Of a stretch of 64,000 nt of DNA, positions 27,157 to 36,538 are shown piece after piece; position 1 is the stretch's first letter; the number at the start of each line of letters is the position of its first letter. Under the pieces are notes generated by a model, which saw only the letters and a list, made by a program, of their open reading frames with translations, was not told the DNA's origin and did no database searches. The DNA is from Modicisalibacter tunisiensis (GTDB taxonomy: Bacteria > Pseudomonadota > Gammaproteobacteria > Pseudomonadales > Halomonadaceae), in assembly GCF_020148005.1 (NCBI RefSeq), contig NZ_JAGXFD010000001.1, forward strand, positions 3,155,733-3,219,732. The letters run 5' to 3'. Position numbers and translations under genes: made by a program.

Positions 27157-27450
27157 ATGAACATCCGTCCCTTGCACGATCGCGTCGTCGTCCGTCGCGT
27201 CGAAGAAGAACAGAAAACCGCTGGCGGAATCGTGCTTCCGGGCAACGCCCAGGAAAAGCCGACTCGTGGCGAGATCCTCGCCGTCGGTAATGGCCGGATT
27301 CTCGACAGCGGCGAAGTGCGCCCGCTGGACGTCAAGGTGGGCGACACCGTGATCTTCAAGGAAGGCTTCGGCGTCGAAAAGCAGAAGATCGACGGTGAAG
27401 AAGTCCTGATCATGAGTGAGTCGGACATCCTGGCCGTCGTCGAAGGGTAA
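27157..27450 (+). CDS. groES: Co-chaperonin GroES
   Basis: The 97-residue lid protein of the GroEL chamber. [14 protein letters not shown], the mobile loop around [18 protein letters not shown] and the dome segment are all conserved. AGGAG precedes the ATG. It lies 69 bp before groEL behind a sigma-32 promoter. Confidence 0.98.
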   Translation: MNIRPLHDRVVVRRVEEEQKTAGGIVLPGNAQEKPTRGEILAVGNGRILDSGEVRPLDVKVGDTVIFKEGFGVEKQKIDGEEVLIMSESDILAVVEG

Positions 27451-27501
27451 GTCGCGGGTTTCTCCGCTCTCTTTTCACGTCAATCTCGTTCATCGCACTG
27501 A

Positions 27502-29160
<1,659 letters not shown>

Positions 29161-29210
29161 GCCGACCGGCCCCGGCCTGACTGCCCGTCCCGCGTGGACG
29201 GGCGGCATCG

Positions 29211-29240
29211 AAAAGCCCCACCTCACGGTGGGGCTTTTTT
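29211..29240. terminator. Bidirectional terminator after groEL
   Basis: AAAAGCCCCACC (29211-29222) and GGTGGGGCTTTT (29227-29238) form a perfect 12-bp stem with a TCAC loop and six Ts in all. It lies 50 bp after groEL and 54 bp beyond the end of the convergent dusA. Confidence 0.93.
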
Positions 29241-29293
29241 CGTGTGCCTGGTTTCGTGTGCCTGAGCGGCTGGCGGTGGCGCTACGGGATCAT

Positions 29294-30316
29294 TCAGGCA
29301 ATCGCCGGCTCGCGGGATGTCTCGGGGACCAGGCCCAGCGCATCGTCGAAGACCGCGATGCCCGCCCCCTCGCGGTGGGCATGCTCGGACAGATGCCGGC
29401 GGAAACGCCGCCCGCCCGGGCACCCCTGGAACAGCCCCAGCAGGTGGCGGGTGACGTGATTGAGCTTCGCCCCCTCCGCCAGGCGCCGGACGATATAGGG
29501 GCGCAGCGCCCGCGCCGCCTCGTGCCGGGTGGCCGCCGGGCCGGGCTCGCCGTAGAGGGCCTCGTCCACCCCGGCCAGCAGCCAGGGATTCTGGTAGGCC
29601 TCGCGGCCGACCATCACGCTGTCGACGTGCTCGAGATGCGAGCGGCACTCATCGAGCGTCTTGATCCCGCCGTTGATGCCGACATGCAGCCGCGGATTGT
29701 CGCGCTTGAGGCGATGCACCCGCGGGTAGTTGAGCGGCGGCACGTCGCGGTTTTCCTTGGGCGAGAGCCCCTCAAGCCAGGCCTTGCGCGCATGGATGAT
29801 GAAGGTCTCGCAGCCCGCATCGGCCACCTGCGCGACGAAGCGCGCCAGGTCGGCGTCCTCGTCCTGATCATCGATGCCGATGCGGCACTTGACGGTCACC
29901 GGGATCGAGACCGCCGCCTGCATGGCCGTCACGGCCGCGGCCACCTTGTCCGGATAGCCCATCAGGCAGGCGCCGATCAGGTTGTTCTGCACCCGGTCGC
30001 TGGGGCAGCCGACATTCAGATTGACCTCGTCGTAGCCCCATGCCTCGGCGATGGCCGCGCATTCGGCCAGCTCGCCGGCGTCGCTGCCGCCCAGCTGCAG
30101 GGCCAGCGGATGCTCGACATCGTCATGACCCAGAAAACGCTCGCGCGGCGAGCCGTGCAGGATGGCGCCGCTGGTGACCATCTCGGTATAGAGCAGCGCA
30201 TGGCGACTCAGGGTCCGTGCAAACGCCCGGTAGTCGCGCGTGGTCCAGTCCATCATGGGGGCCACGGAAAAGCGGCGCGCACGCGCCAGGGGGTCATGAC
30301 CTGTCGGTTGCATCAT
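29294..30316 (-). CDS. dusA: tRNA-dihydrouridine synthase A
   Basis: DusA makes dihydrouridine at positions 20 and 20a of tRNA. The 340 residues contain the FMN strand SVAPMMDWTTRD (17-28), the catalytic cysteine C104 in NVGCPSDRVQ and the DusA-specific RKAWLEGLSPKENR. The start at 30316 has GGAGG six bases upstream; the next codon is also ATG. With dusB, two of the three gammaproteobacterial Dus enzymes are in the window. Confidence 0.94.
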   Translation of the reverse strand: MMQPTGHDPLARARRFSVAPMMDWTTRDYRAFARTLSRHALLYTEMVTSGAILHGSPRERFLGHDDVEHPLALQLGGSDAGELAECAAIAEAWGYDEVNLNVGCPSDRVQNNLIGACLMGYPDKVAAAVTAMQAAVSIPVTVKCRIGIDDQDEDADLARFVAQVADAGCETFIIHARKAWLEGLSPKENRDVPPLNYPRVHRLKRDNPRLHVGINGGIKTLDECRSHLEHVDSVMVGREAYQNPWLLAGVDEALYGEPGPAATRHEAARALRPYIVRRLAEGAKLNHVTRHLLGLFQGCPGGRRFRRHLSEHAHREGAGIAVFDDALGLVPETSREPAIA

Positions 30317-30404
30317 CGATGGCCTCCGGGATCGTTCGGTCGGGCGGTTGCCGGAAAGCGCGCATTGTACGCAACAAGGCCACTGGCGCCCAGTGCGTGG
30401 AGCG

Positions 30405-31445
30405 TCACGGGCGCTCGGGGTCCGGCAGGCCTTCGTAGTAATCCGACTGGAACGACTCGACGGCGCTCTCGGCCTCCTCGATCGCCTCGAAGCGCGCCAC
30501 GTGGAACAGCGCCTCGCCCTCGTTGGCCAGCGGCAGGTTGCTGATGCCGATGACGATGCCGTCGGCATTGGCACGCACTTCGCCCTCGGCGTTGCCGAAG
30601 GGGTCGGCGACCCGTCCCAGCACCTGCCCCCTGGCGACCCGTGCCCCCAGGCGCACCTGGGGGCGCAGGATGCCGTCGATCGGTGCCCGCGCCCAGCTCG
30701 AGCCATTGGCGACCTCCGCCGCGGGCGGTTCGCGACGCCGGCGATGATCGACCGCCAGCATCCCCAGATGACGCATCACCCGCAGCACACCGCGCACTCC
30801 CGGAGCGATCGCCCACTCGTCGAAGCGCAGCGCCTCGCCGGCCTCGTAGGTCAGCACGGGCGCGCCCCGGCTCTGGGCATAATGGCGCAGGCTGCCCTCG
30901 CGCAGTTCGGCATTGAGGATCACCGGCGCACCGAAGGCCTCGGCCATGGCCGCCGTCTCGGTGCCGATGTTGAGCTGCGAGCGCACCTGCGGCAGGTTGG
31001 TGCGGTGAATGGCGCCGGTGTGCAGGTCGATGATGTGCGAGGCCTGATCGACGATCTCCTCGCGGAACAGGGCCGCGATCCGCGAGCCCAGCGAGCCGGT
31101 GCCGCTGCCGGGAAAGCAGCGATTGAGATCGCGCCGATCCGGCAGGTAGCGGGTGTGCTGCACGAAGCCGAAGACATTGACGATCGGCACGGCAATCAGC
31201 GTGCCCCGCAGGCGCCGGATCGCCGCCGAGCGCAGCAGTCGGCGCACGATCTCGACGCCGTTGATCTCGTCGCCGTGGATCGCCCCGCACACCAGCAGTA
31301 CCGGCCCGGGCTGGCGGCCGTGCACCACCTCCACGGGGATGTGCAACGGCGCGTGGGTATACAGCTTGGCGACCGGCACGTCGATCTGGGCGCGGGAGCC
31401 CGGGGCGACGCGCACGCCGGCCAGTTCAAAGGGAGCTCGAGCCAT
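30405..31445 (-). CDS. Succinylglutamate desuccinylase/aspartoacylase-family zinc hydrolase
   Basis: The 346-residue protein has the M14-like zinc site H57 and E60 (GAIHGDEING), the substrate motif DLNRCFPG, the third ligand in IIDLHTGA and the C-terminal barrel of AstE/AspA proteins. It differs from AstE proper and falls with stand-alone AspA-like deacylases that often partner RimK-type ligases. No ligase or arginine-catabolism genes are nearby, so the substrate is unknown. Confidence 0.85.
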   Translation of the reverse strand: MARAPFELAGVRVAPGSRAQIDVPVAKLYTHAPLHIPVEVVHGRQPGPVLLVCGAIHGDEINGVEIVRRLLRSAAIRRLRGTLIAVPIVNVFGFVQHTRYLPDRRDLNRCFPGSGTGSLGSRIAALFREEIVDQASHIIDLHTGAIHRTNLPQVRSQLNIGTETAAMAEAFGAPVILNAELREGSLRHYAQSRGAPVLTYEAGEALRFDEWAIAPGVRGVLRVMRHLGMLAVDHRRRREPPAAEVANGSSWARAPIDGILRPQVRLGARVARGQVLGRVADPFGNAEGEVRANADGIVIGISNLPLANEGEALFHVARFEAIEEAESAVESFQSDYYEGLPDPERP

Positions 31446-31554
31446 GGTGCTGCACAGTCCTCTGGTGGATCATGACCCCCTTATACTCACCGAAGCCCGC
31501 GTTGACGACCCCTTCCGACGCCCATCGGTCCACGCTGCCCACGCAGCGCAGCCC

Positions 31555-32169
31555 TTACTGGCGGATCGCCTCGAACTCGAGCAGCACCTCGACCTCGTCC
31601 CCCACCAGGCCATCGGCCACCCCATAGGTCATCCCCCAGCGGCTGCGCGACAGGGTGGTCCGCGCCGACACCCCCAGGGTGTAGGCCTGGTGACCGAACG
31701 GGTACACGGCCGCCTTGTTGAGGGTCACATTCAGGGTCACGGGATGCGTCTGCCCGCGCAGGGTCAGGTCCCCGGTCAGCGTGCCGTGGCGGCCGTCCTC
31801 GGTGACCAGCCGCGTCGGCTCGAAGACGATCGTCGGGTGCCTGCCGGCGGCGAGGAAATCCCCGCCCCGCACGTGGCTGTCGCGCGCGTCGTGATTGGTG
31901 AAGACGCTGTCCGCGGCGATCTCGATACGCCCCTGCCCCAGGGTACGGGTGGCCTCGTCATAGACGAACTCGCCCTCGCCCTCGAGAAACTGCCCCAGCA
32001 ACCGCTCGTAGCCGATGTGCGAGACGAGAAAGCCGATCGAGAAATGCTCGGCATCGATGCGATACGTGGCCGGCGCCGCCCGCGCCATGCCCGCGATCGA
32101 CGACAGACCCAGCAGCAGCGTCAGGGCGATGGCCCGGGTGGCCGGCAGCGGCACGCCACGCGCGATCAT
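31555..32169 (-). CDS. YceI-family periplasmic lipocalin-like protein
   Basis: The 204-residue protein has a signal peptide (about 1-31, ending MARA before APATYRID) and the YceI barrel pattern: HFSIGFLVSHIG, DARDSHVRGGDFLAA, the Glu-Pro strand and LTLRGQTHPVTL. YceI proteins bind long polyisoprenoids. The ATG at 32169 follows GGAGG and overlaps the stop of the upstream phosphatidyltransferase, so they are coupled. The frame runs far upstream without conservation. Confidence 0.9.
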   Translation of the reverse strand: MIARGVPLPATRAIALTLLLGLSSIAGMARAAPATYRIDAEHFSIGFLVSHIGYERLLGQFLEGEGEFVYDEATRTLGQGRIEIAADSVFTNHDARDSHVRGGDFLAAGRHPTIVFEPTRLVTEDGRHGTLTGDLTLRGQTHPVTLNVTLNKAAVYPFGHQAYTLGVSARTTLSRSRWGMTYGVADGLVGDEVEVLLEFEAIRQ

Positions 32170-32939
32170 CACACTCCTCCATGGGGCGAACGCACCCCGA
32201 ACGGCGGCTGGTGGCGTCGCCGCCACAGCCAGCGGATATCCAGCGCGAACGACAGCACCAGCAGGGCCAGCGCCACGCCGGCCAGCGCCGCGACAAGCCA
32301 TGCCGGCATGAACGGCAGCAGACCCGCCAGCAGCGTCACCACCTGCCAGACGCAGATCGCCTTGCGCCGCCGACGCTCCGGCAACGGCCGTCGCAGCCAG
32401 GCCGCGTACCAGCCGGCCGCCACGAACCCGTAGCGCAGGGCGCCGATGGCCAGCACCCAGACGCCGGCCTTGCCCAGCGCCACCAGCGCGGCGCACAGCA
32501 CCAGGATGAAGAAGGCGTCGAGCTCCATGTCGAAGCGGGCCCCGAAGCGCGACACCGAATGGGTCAGCCGCGCCACCCAGCCATCCACGCCATCGAGCGC
32601 CAGCGCCGCCAGCGCCAGCCCGGCCATGGCACCGCCCCGGCTGGCCATGAACTCGGGGAACACCACCGCCCCGGCAATCGCCGCCACCAGCATGCCCCGC
32701 ACCAGCGTCACCCGGTTGGCCCAGCCCAGCGACTGCCGCGATGCCGCCAGCCGCCACAGCACCACCGCCAGCATCCCGGTGAAGATGGCCCCGGCACTCA
32801 ATCGCCAGGCGGCCGGTCCGGACAGCCACAGCAACAGCAGCTCCGTGAGCAGAACGAACGTCACCAGGCCCAGCAGCCCCTCGACGAGACCCGGCCACAC
32901 CGGACGTCGTCCGCTCTGCCTTCCCGACGATTCCGTCAT
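32169..32939 (-). CDS. CDP-alcohol phosphatidyltransferase-family membrane protein
   Basis: The 256 residues carry the family motif [20 protein letters not shown] followed by FDMELDA, with the four metal-binding aspartates, among about six hydrophobic helices. It is not PgsA (encoded at 17726) nor a typical PssA. The ATG at 32939 has AAGGAGG upstream. It is first in a two-gene unit with yceI, divergent from the MDR-PTPS operon and sharing its control region. The alcohol acceptor is unknown. Confidence 0.82.
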   Translation of the reverse strand: MTESSGRQSGRRPVWPGLVEGLLGLVTFVLLTELLLLWLSGPAAWRLSAGAIFTGMLAVVLWRLAASRQSLGWANRVTLVRGMLVAAIAGAVVFPEFMASRGGAMAGLALAALALDGVDGWVARLTHSVSRFGARFDMELDAFFILVLCAALVALGKAGVWVLAIGALRYGFVAAGWYAAWLRRPLPERRRRKAICVWQVVTLLAGLLPFMPAWLVAALAGVALALLVLSFALDIRWLWRRRHQPPFGVRSPHGGV

Positions 32940-33075
32940 CCGACACCTCCTTGACCGGCGGCAGGCATCGCGGCTTGACGCCGGAGGCCACACCGGGACA
33001 ACTTGTTTCACTATGGCAGGCGATGCACGCCACCGCCGTCACCTTCTGCAGGACCCCGTGACAAGGACGCCATTC

Positions 33076-33127
33076 TGTACAACAATTATACAACAGTTTT
33101 ACAAGGTAGGCGCTCCCCGTCTTGGAT
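33076..33127. promoter_or_regulatory. Three phased 11-bp direct repeats, CarH/LitR-type operator
   Basis: TACAA occurs at 33078-33082, 33089-33093 and 33100-33104, exactly 11 bp apart, and each unit fits the pattern nTnnACAn. Tandem 11-bp repeats overlapping the -35 box are the known binding mode of the B12-dependent photoreceptor repressor CarH. Here TTTACA at 33098-33103 could be the -35 of the plus-strand operon, with TTGGAT at 33122-33127 as a modest -10 (18-bp spacer). The minus strand contains TATAAT at 33090-33085. No MerR-family gene is in the window. Confidence 0.6.
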
Positions 33128-33165
33128 GCCAACGGGAACGCCTCGCTGATGACAAGGACGCTGCC

Positions 33166-34140
33166 ATGCCCACCTCCACTGCCACGGCCTTCTGGACGCT
33201 CACGCCCGGCCACGGTGCCCTGCGCGAGGAGTCGCTCCCTGCCCCGGGCGAGGATGAGGTGCGGGTTCGCGCCCGCTACAGCGGCATCAGCCGGGGCACC
33301 GAGGCGCTGGTGTTCAATGGCGAGGTCCCTCCTTCCGAACATCAGCGCATGCGCGCGCCCTTTCAGGCGGGCGACTTCCCGGGGCCGGTGAAGTACGGCT
33401 ATGCCAGCGTCGGGGTGGTGGAGGACGGCCCGTCGGCCCTGCGGGGTCGCGAGGTGTTCTGTCTGCACCCGCACCAGGATCGCTACGTGGTGCCGGCCGA
33501 GGCCGTCGTGCCGCTGCCCGAGGCCCTGCCCACCGAACGCGCGGTGCTGGCCGCCAACATGGAAACCGCCCTCAACGGCGTGTGGGACGCGGCACCGCGC
33601 CCCGGCGATCGCATCGCGGTGGTCGGCGCCGGGGTAGTCGGCGCGCTCGTCGCCTACCTCTGCGCGAGCCTGCCCGGCACGCGAGTGGAACTGATCGACA
33701 TCGACCCCGGGCGTGCCGCCCTCGCCCGCGCGCTGGGCATGGCCTTCCGATCCCCCGACGCGGCCAGCGGCGACGCCGACCTGGTGTTTCACGTCAGCGG
33801 CGCATCGCAAGGCCTGGAACACGCCCTGACCCTGGCGGGGTTCGAGGCGACGCTGGTCGAGATGAGCTGGTACGGCCGGCAGCGCGTCTGCCTGCCGCTG
33901 GGCGAGGCCTTCCACGCCCGACGCCTGACGCTGCTCTCCAGCCAGGTCGGCTCGGTGGCCCCGGCACGCCGGGCGCGCTGGTCGCATCGGCGTCGCCTGG
34001 GCCTGGCCCTGGAGCTGCTTGCCGACCCGTGTCTGGACGCCCTGATCGAGGCCGAGAGCCCGTTCGCCGATCTGCCCGAACTGATGCCGCGGCTGGCCCG
34101 GGTCCGGGGCGCCCTCTGTCACCGCCTACGCTACGCATGA
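33166..34140 (+). CDS. Medium-chain dehydrogenase/reductase, zinc-free type
   Basis: The 324-residue protein has the N-terminal GroES-like fold ([21 protein letters not shown]) and a Rossmann domain with [14 protein letters not shown]. The structural zinc cysteines of alcohol dehydrogenases are absent. It resembles the bacteriochlorophyllide-dehydrogenase-like MDR branch. It is the first gene of a five-gene plus-strand operon; the start at 33166 follows AAGGA. The substrate is unknown and is perhaps the pterin- or flavin-like intermediate of this locus. Confidence 0.82.
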   Translation: MPTSTATAFWTLTPGHGALREESLPAPGEDEVRVRARYSGISRGTEALVFNGEVPPSEHQRMRAPFQAGDFPGPVKYGYASVGVVEDGPSALRGREVFCLHPHQDRYVVPAEAVVPLPEALPTERAVLAANMETALNGVWDAAPRPGDRIAVVGAGVVGALVAYLCASLPGTRVELIDIDPGRAALARALGMAFRSPDAASGDADLVFHVSGASQGLEHALTLAGFEATLVEMSWYGRQRVCLPLGEAFHARRLTLLSSQVGSVAPARRARWSHRRRLGLALELLADPCLDALIEAESPFADLPELMPRLARVRGALCHRLRYA

Positions 34141-34174
34141 ATGCTCGCCATCGCGAGCCAAGGAGCCCGACACG

Positions 34175-34573
34175 ATGTTCAGCCTGACCGTCCGCGACCA
34201 GATGATGATCGCCCACAGCTTTCGGGGCGAGGTCTTCGGTCCGGCACAACGCCGCCATGGCGCGACCTACGTGGTCGACGTGACCTTCCAGCGCCCCGAG
34301 CTCGACGAGCATGACCTGGTCGTCGACATCGGCCTGGCCAGCGATACCCTCAAGACCGTGCTGGCGGAATTCCATCTTACCGACCTCGACGAGCAGGATG
34401 CCTTCCGGGGCCGCAACACCACCACCGAGTTCATGGCGCAGGCGGTCTTCGAGCGCCTGGCCCGGCGGATTCGCGACGGCGAACTGGGTGAAGGCGCCAA
34501 GGCGCTGACCCACATCAAGGTGACGCTGCACGAGTCGCACGTCGCCTGGGCCGGCTACGAGGGGGCACTGTGA
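34175..34573 (+). CDS. 6-pyruvoyl-tetrahydropterin synthase-like protein, altered zinc site
   Basis: The 132 residues follow the T-fold of PTPS/QueD enzymes: an N-terminal strand with H14 (MMIAHSF), a histidine region at residues 27-30, a central helix and a C-terminal ESH and tryptophan. The canonical HGH zinc pair reads HGA (H28, A30) here, and the catalytic cysteine usually just before it is missing. It may therefore catalyse a different reaction from PTPS or QueD, or bind metal differently. It lies 34 bp after the dehydrogenase gene and its stop overlaps the GTG of the glycosyltransferase. Confidence 0.82.
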   Translation: MFSLTVRDQMMIAHSFRGEVFGPAQRRHGATYVVDVTFQRPELDEHDLVVDIGLASDTLKTVLAEFHLTDLDEQDAFRGRNTTTEFMAQAVFERLARRIRDGELGEGAKALTHIKVTLHESHVAWAGYEGAL

Positions 34574-35634
34574 CGGACCTGACCTTCATCGTCGCCGGTG
34601 ACCCCGGCCAGCTCACCGGCGGCTACGTCTATGACGCCCGCATCGTCGATGCCCTGCGTCACCAGGGCTGGCAGGTCGAGGTCGTGGGTCTGGAAGGGCG
34701 CTTCCCCGAGCCCGACGCCACCGCCGGTCAGGCGCTGGACAGGGCACTGGCCGACTGCCCCAACGGCGCGCAGGTGGTGATCGACGGCCTGGCCATGGGC
34801 GGGCTGCCGGAGATCGTCGCCCAGCATGCCCCGCGCCTGGATCTCACGGCGCTGGTCCACCACCCGCTGGCCGACGAGACCGGTCTCGACGATGCCCAGC
34901 GCACCCGCTTCCAGATCAGCGAGACACGCGCGCTGGCCGCGGTGAACCGGGTCATCGTGACCAGTCCCTTCACCGCCCGCCGGCTCGCCGACTTCCAGGT
35001 GGGCGCCGACCGCCTCCACGTCATCGAGCCCGGTGTCGAACGCCCGTCGATGCCTTCCCGGCGTGCCGCGCGCCACGACGGTCCCGCGCGGCTGCTGTGC
35101 GTGGCCACGATCACCCCGCGCAAGGGCCACGACATCCTGGCCGAGGCCCTGGCCGGGCTGGCCGACCGGGACTGGCAGTGCGACTGCATCGGCGGTCTCG
35201 ATCGCGATCTCGACCACGTCGAGCACGTCCGCGAACGCCTCGCCGCCCACGGGCTGAGCGACCGCGTCCACCTGCTCGGCGAGCGTGCTCCCCGGGCCCT
35301 GGCCGAGGCCTACGCGGCGGCGGACCTGTTCGTGCTGCCCTCGCACTACGAGGGCTACGGCATGGTGGTCAGCGAGGCCCTGGCCCACGGGCTTCCCGTG
35401 CTCACCACCACCGGCGGCGCCCTGGCCCATACGCTGCCCGACGGCGCCGGCCTGCAGGTGCCGCCCGGCGATTCCACGGCACTGGCCGAGGCCCTGAGGC
35501 GCTGGCTGGATGACGCCGCCCTGCGCGAGCACCTGCTCGAGGGGGCCCGCGAGGCCGGTCGGGCACTGGCCGACTGGGACACGGCCGGCCGCGCCTTCGC
35601 CGCCGCCCTCGTGACTACCCCGGAGACTCGCTGA
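34570..35634 (+). CDS. GT4-family glycosyltransferase
   Basis: A 354-residue GT-B enzyme. The C-terminal half shows LLCVATITPRKGHDILAEAL and the GT4 acidic motif in SHYEGYGMVVSEALAHGLPV with the E-x7-E pair. The start is a GTG overlapping the preceding TGA, so translation is coupled to the PTPS-like protein. Pterin glycosyltransferases are known in cyanobacteria, which makes a pterin-like acceptor plausible; a lipid or other small molecule is also possible. Confidence 0.88.
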   Translation: MTDLTFIVAGDPGQLTGGYVYDARIVDALRHQGWQVEVVGLEGRFPEPDATAGQALDRALADCPNGAQVVIDGLAMGGLPEIVAQHAPRLDLTALVHHPLADETGLDDAQRTRFQISETRALAAVNRVIVTSPFTARRLADFQVGADRLHVIEPGVERPSMPSRRAARHDGPARLLCVATITPRKGHDILAEALAGLADRDWQCDCIGGLDRDLDHVEHVRERLAAHGLSDRVHLLGERAPRALAEAYAAADLFVLPSHYEGYGMVVSEALAHGLPVLTTTGGALAHTLPDGAGLQVPPGDSTALAEALRRWLDDAALREHLLEGAREAGRALADWDTAGRAFAAALVTTPETR

Positions 35635-35635
35635 C

Positions 35636-36538
35636 ATGACCCTGGCACCGGCAAGCCGCACGCCAATACCGCCGGGCGGCCGTTTCGAGGGCCGCTGGCT
35701 GGCCCTGCGTGAACCCGCCGATCACCGGGCACGCGATGCCTCGCTGACGGCTGCGGCCCGCCACTGGCTGGAAGGGTGTCGCCACGATGACCGTCCGCTG
35801 CAACTGATCGACCTGGCCAGCGGCAGCGCCAGCAACGTGGCCCACCTGGCCACGCGCCTGCCCGGCCCCCAGCACTGGCGGCTGATCGACCAGGACGCCG
35901 CGCTGCTCGCACAGGCCGACGAGCGTCTGCAGGCACTGCGCGATGAGGCGGGCCGCCCCCTGACATGGCGCACCGAGTCACGCTCGCTGACGCCCTTCGA
36001 CCCGACCCTGCTCGACGGAGCCGACCTGGTCTGCGCCTCGGCGCTGTTCGACCTGGTCTCCCGCGACTGGCTCGCCGGGGTCGTGCAGGCCATGGCCGAA
36101 CGGCGCCTGCCCGGCCTGTTCACGCTCAGCATCACCGGCGGCTGGTGCTTCATCGACGCCGACGGCCACGACCGGGAGGACGCCGACGATCGCTGGGTAC
36201 GCCGCATCCTCGATACGCACCAGCATCGGGACAAGGGCTTCGGCACCGCTCTGGGCGGCGCGGCCACCGACACCCTCGCCGAACGCTTCGCCGCCCACGG
36301 CTACGACCTGAGGCGTGCCGCGAGCCCCTGGATACTGCCGCCTGCCGACGCCGATGCACGTCCGCTGGCACTGGCCCTGCTCGACGGCTGGGCGGAGGCC
36401 GCCCTCGAACAGCGCCCCGATTCGGCCGCGCGCCTGCATGGCTGGCACGTCCACCGCCGTGCCCGACTGGAGGCGGGGGACTGGGGAGTTCGCGTCGAGC
36501 ACGACGACCTCTTCGTCCACCCGCGTCACGCGCCATGA
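35636..36538 (+). CDS. Class I SAM-dependent methyltransferase
   Basis: The 300 residues contain the SAM-binding motif I LIDLASGSASNVAHLA (about 57-72), an acidic end of strand 2 (LIDQDAALL) and LVCASALFDLVS. The C-terminal portion is specific to this group and not assignable. It starts one base after the glycosyltransferase stop and its own stop overlaps the flippase ATG, so it belongs to the operon. Confidence 0.82.
   Translation: MTLAPASRTPIPPGGRFEGRWLALREPADHRARDASLTAAARHWLEGCRHDDRPLQLIDLASGSASNVAHLATRLPGPQHWRLIDQDAALLAQADERLQALRDEAGRPLTWRTESRSLTPFDPTLLDGADLVCASALFDLVSRDWLAGVVQAMAERRLPGLFTLSITGGWCFIDADGHDREDADDRWVRRILDTHQHRDKGFGTALGGAATDTLAERFAAHGYDLRRAASPWILPPADADARPLALALLDGWAEAALEQRPDSAARLHGWHVHRRARLEAGDWGVRVEHDDLFVHPRHAP

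Noticed and set aside
33075..33096. A LexA box suggested by CTGT and ACAG near the CarH-like repeats
   Set aside because: The spacing is 14 rather than 8 bases, so it does not fit the CTGT-N8-ACAG consensus; the 11-bp direct repeats explain the sequence better.
31555..34122. One very long minus-strand frame (855 codons) through yceI, the phosphatidyltransferase and the dehydrogenase
   Set aside because: Only its last 204 codons (YceI) are conserved and preceded by a ribosome-binding site; the rest is antisense to the plus-strand operon or a shadow of the phosphatidyltransferase gene.
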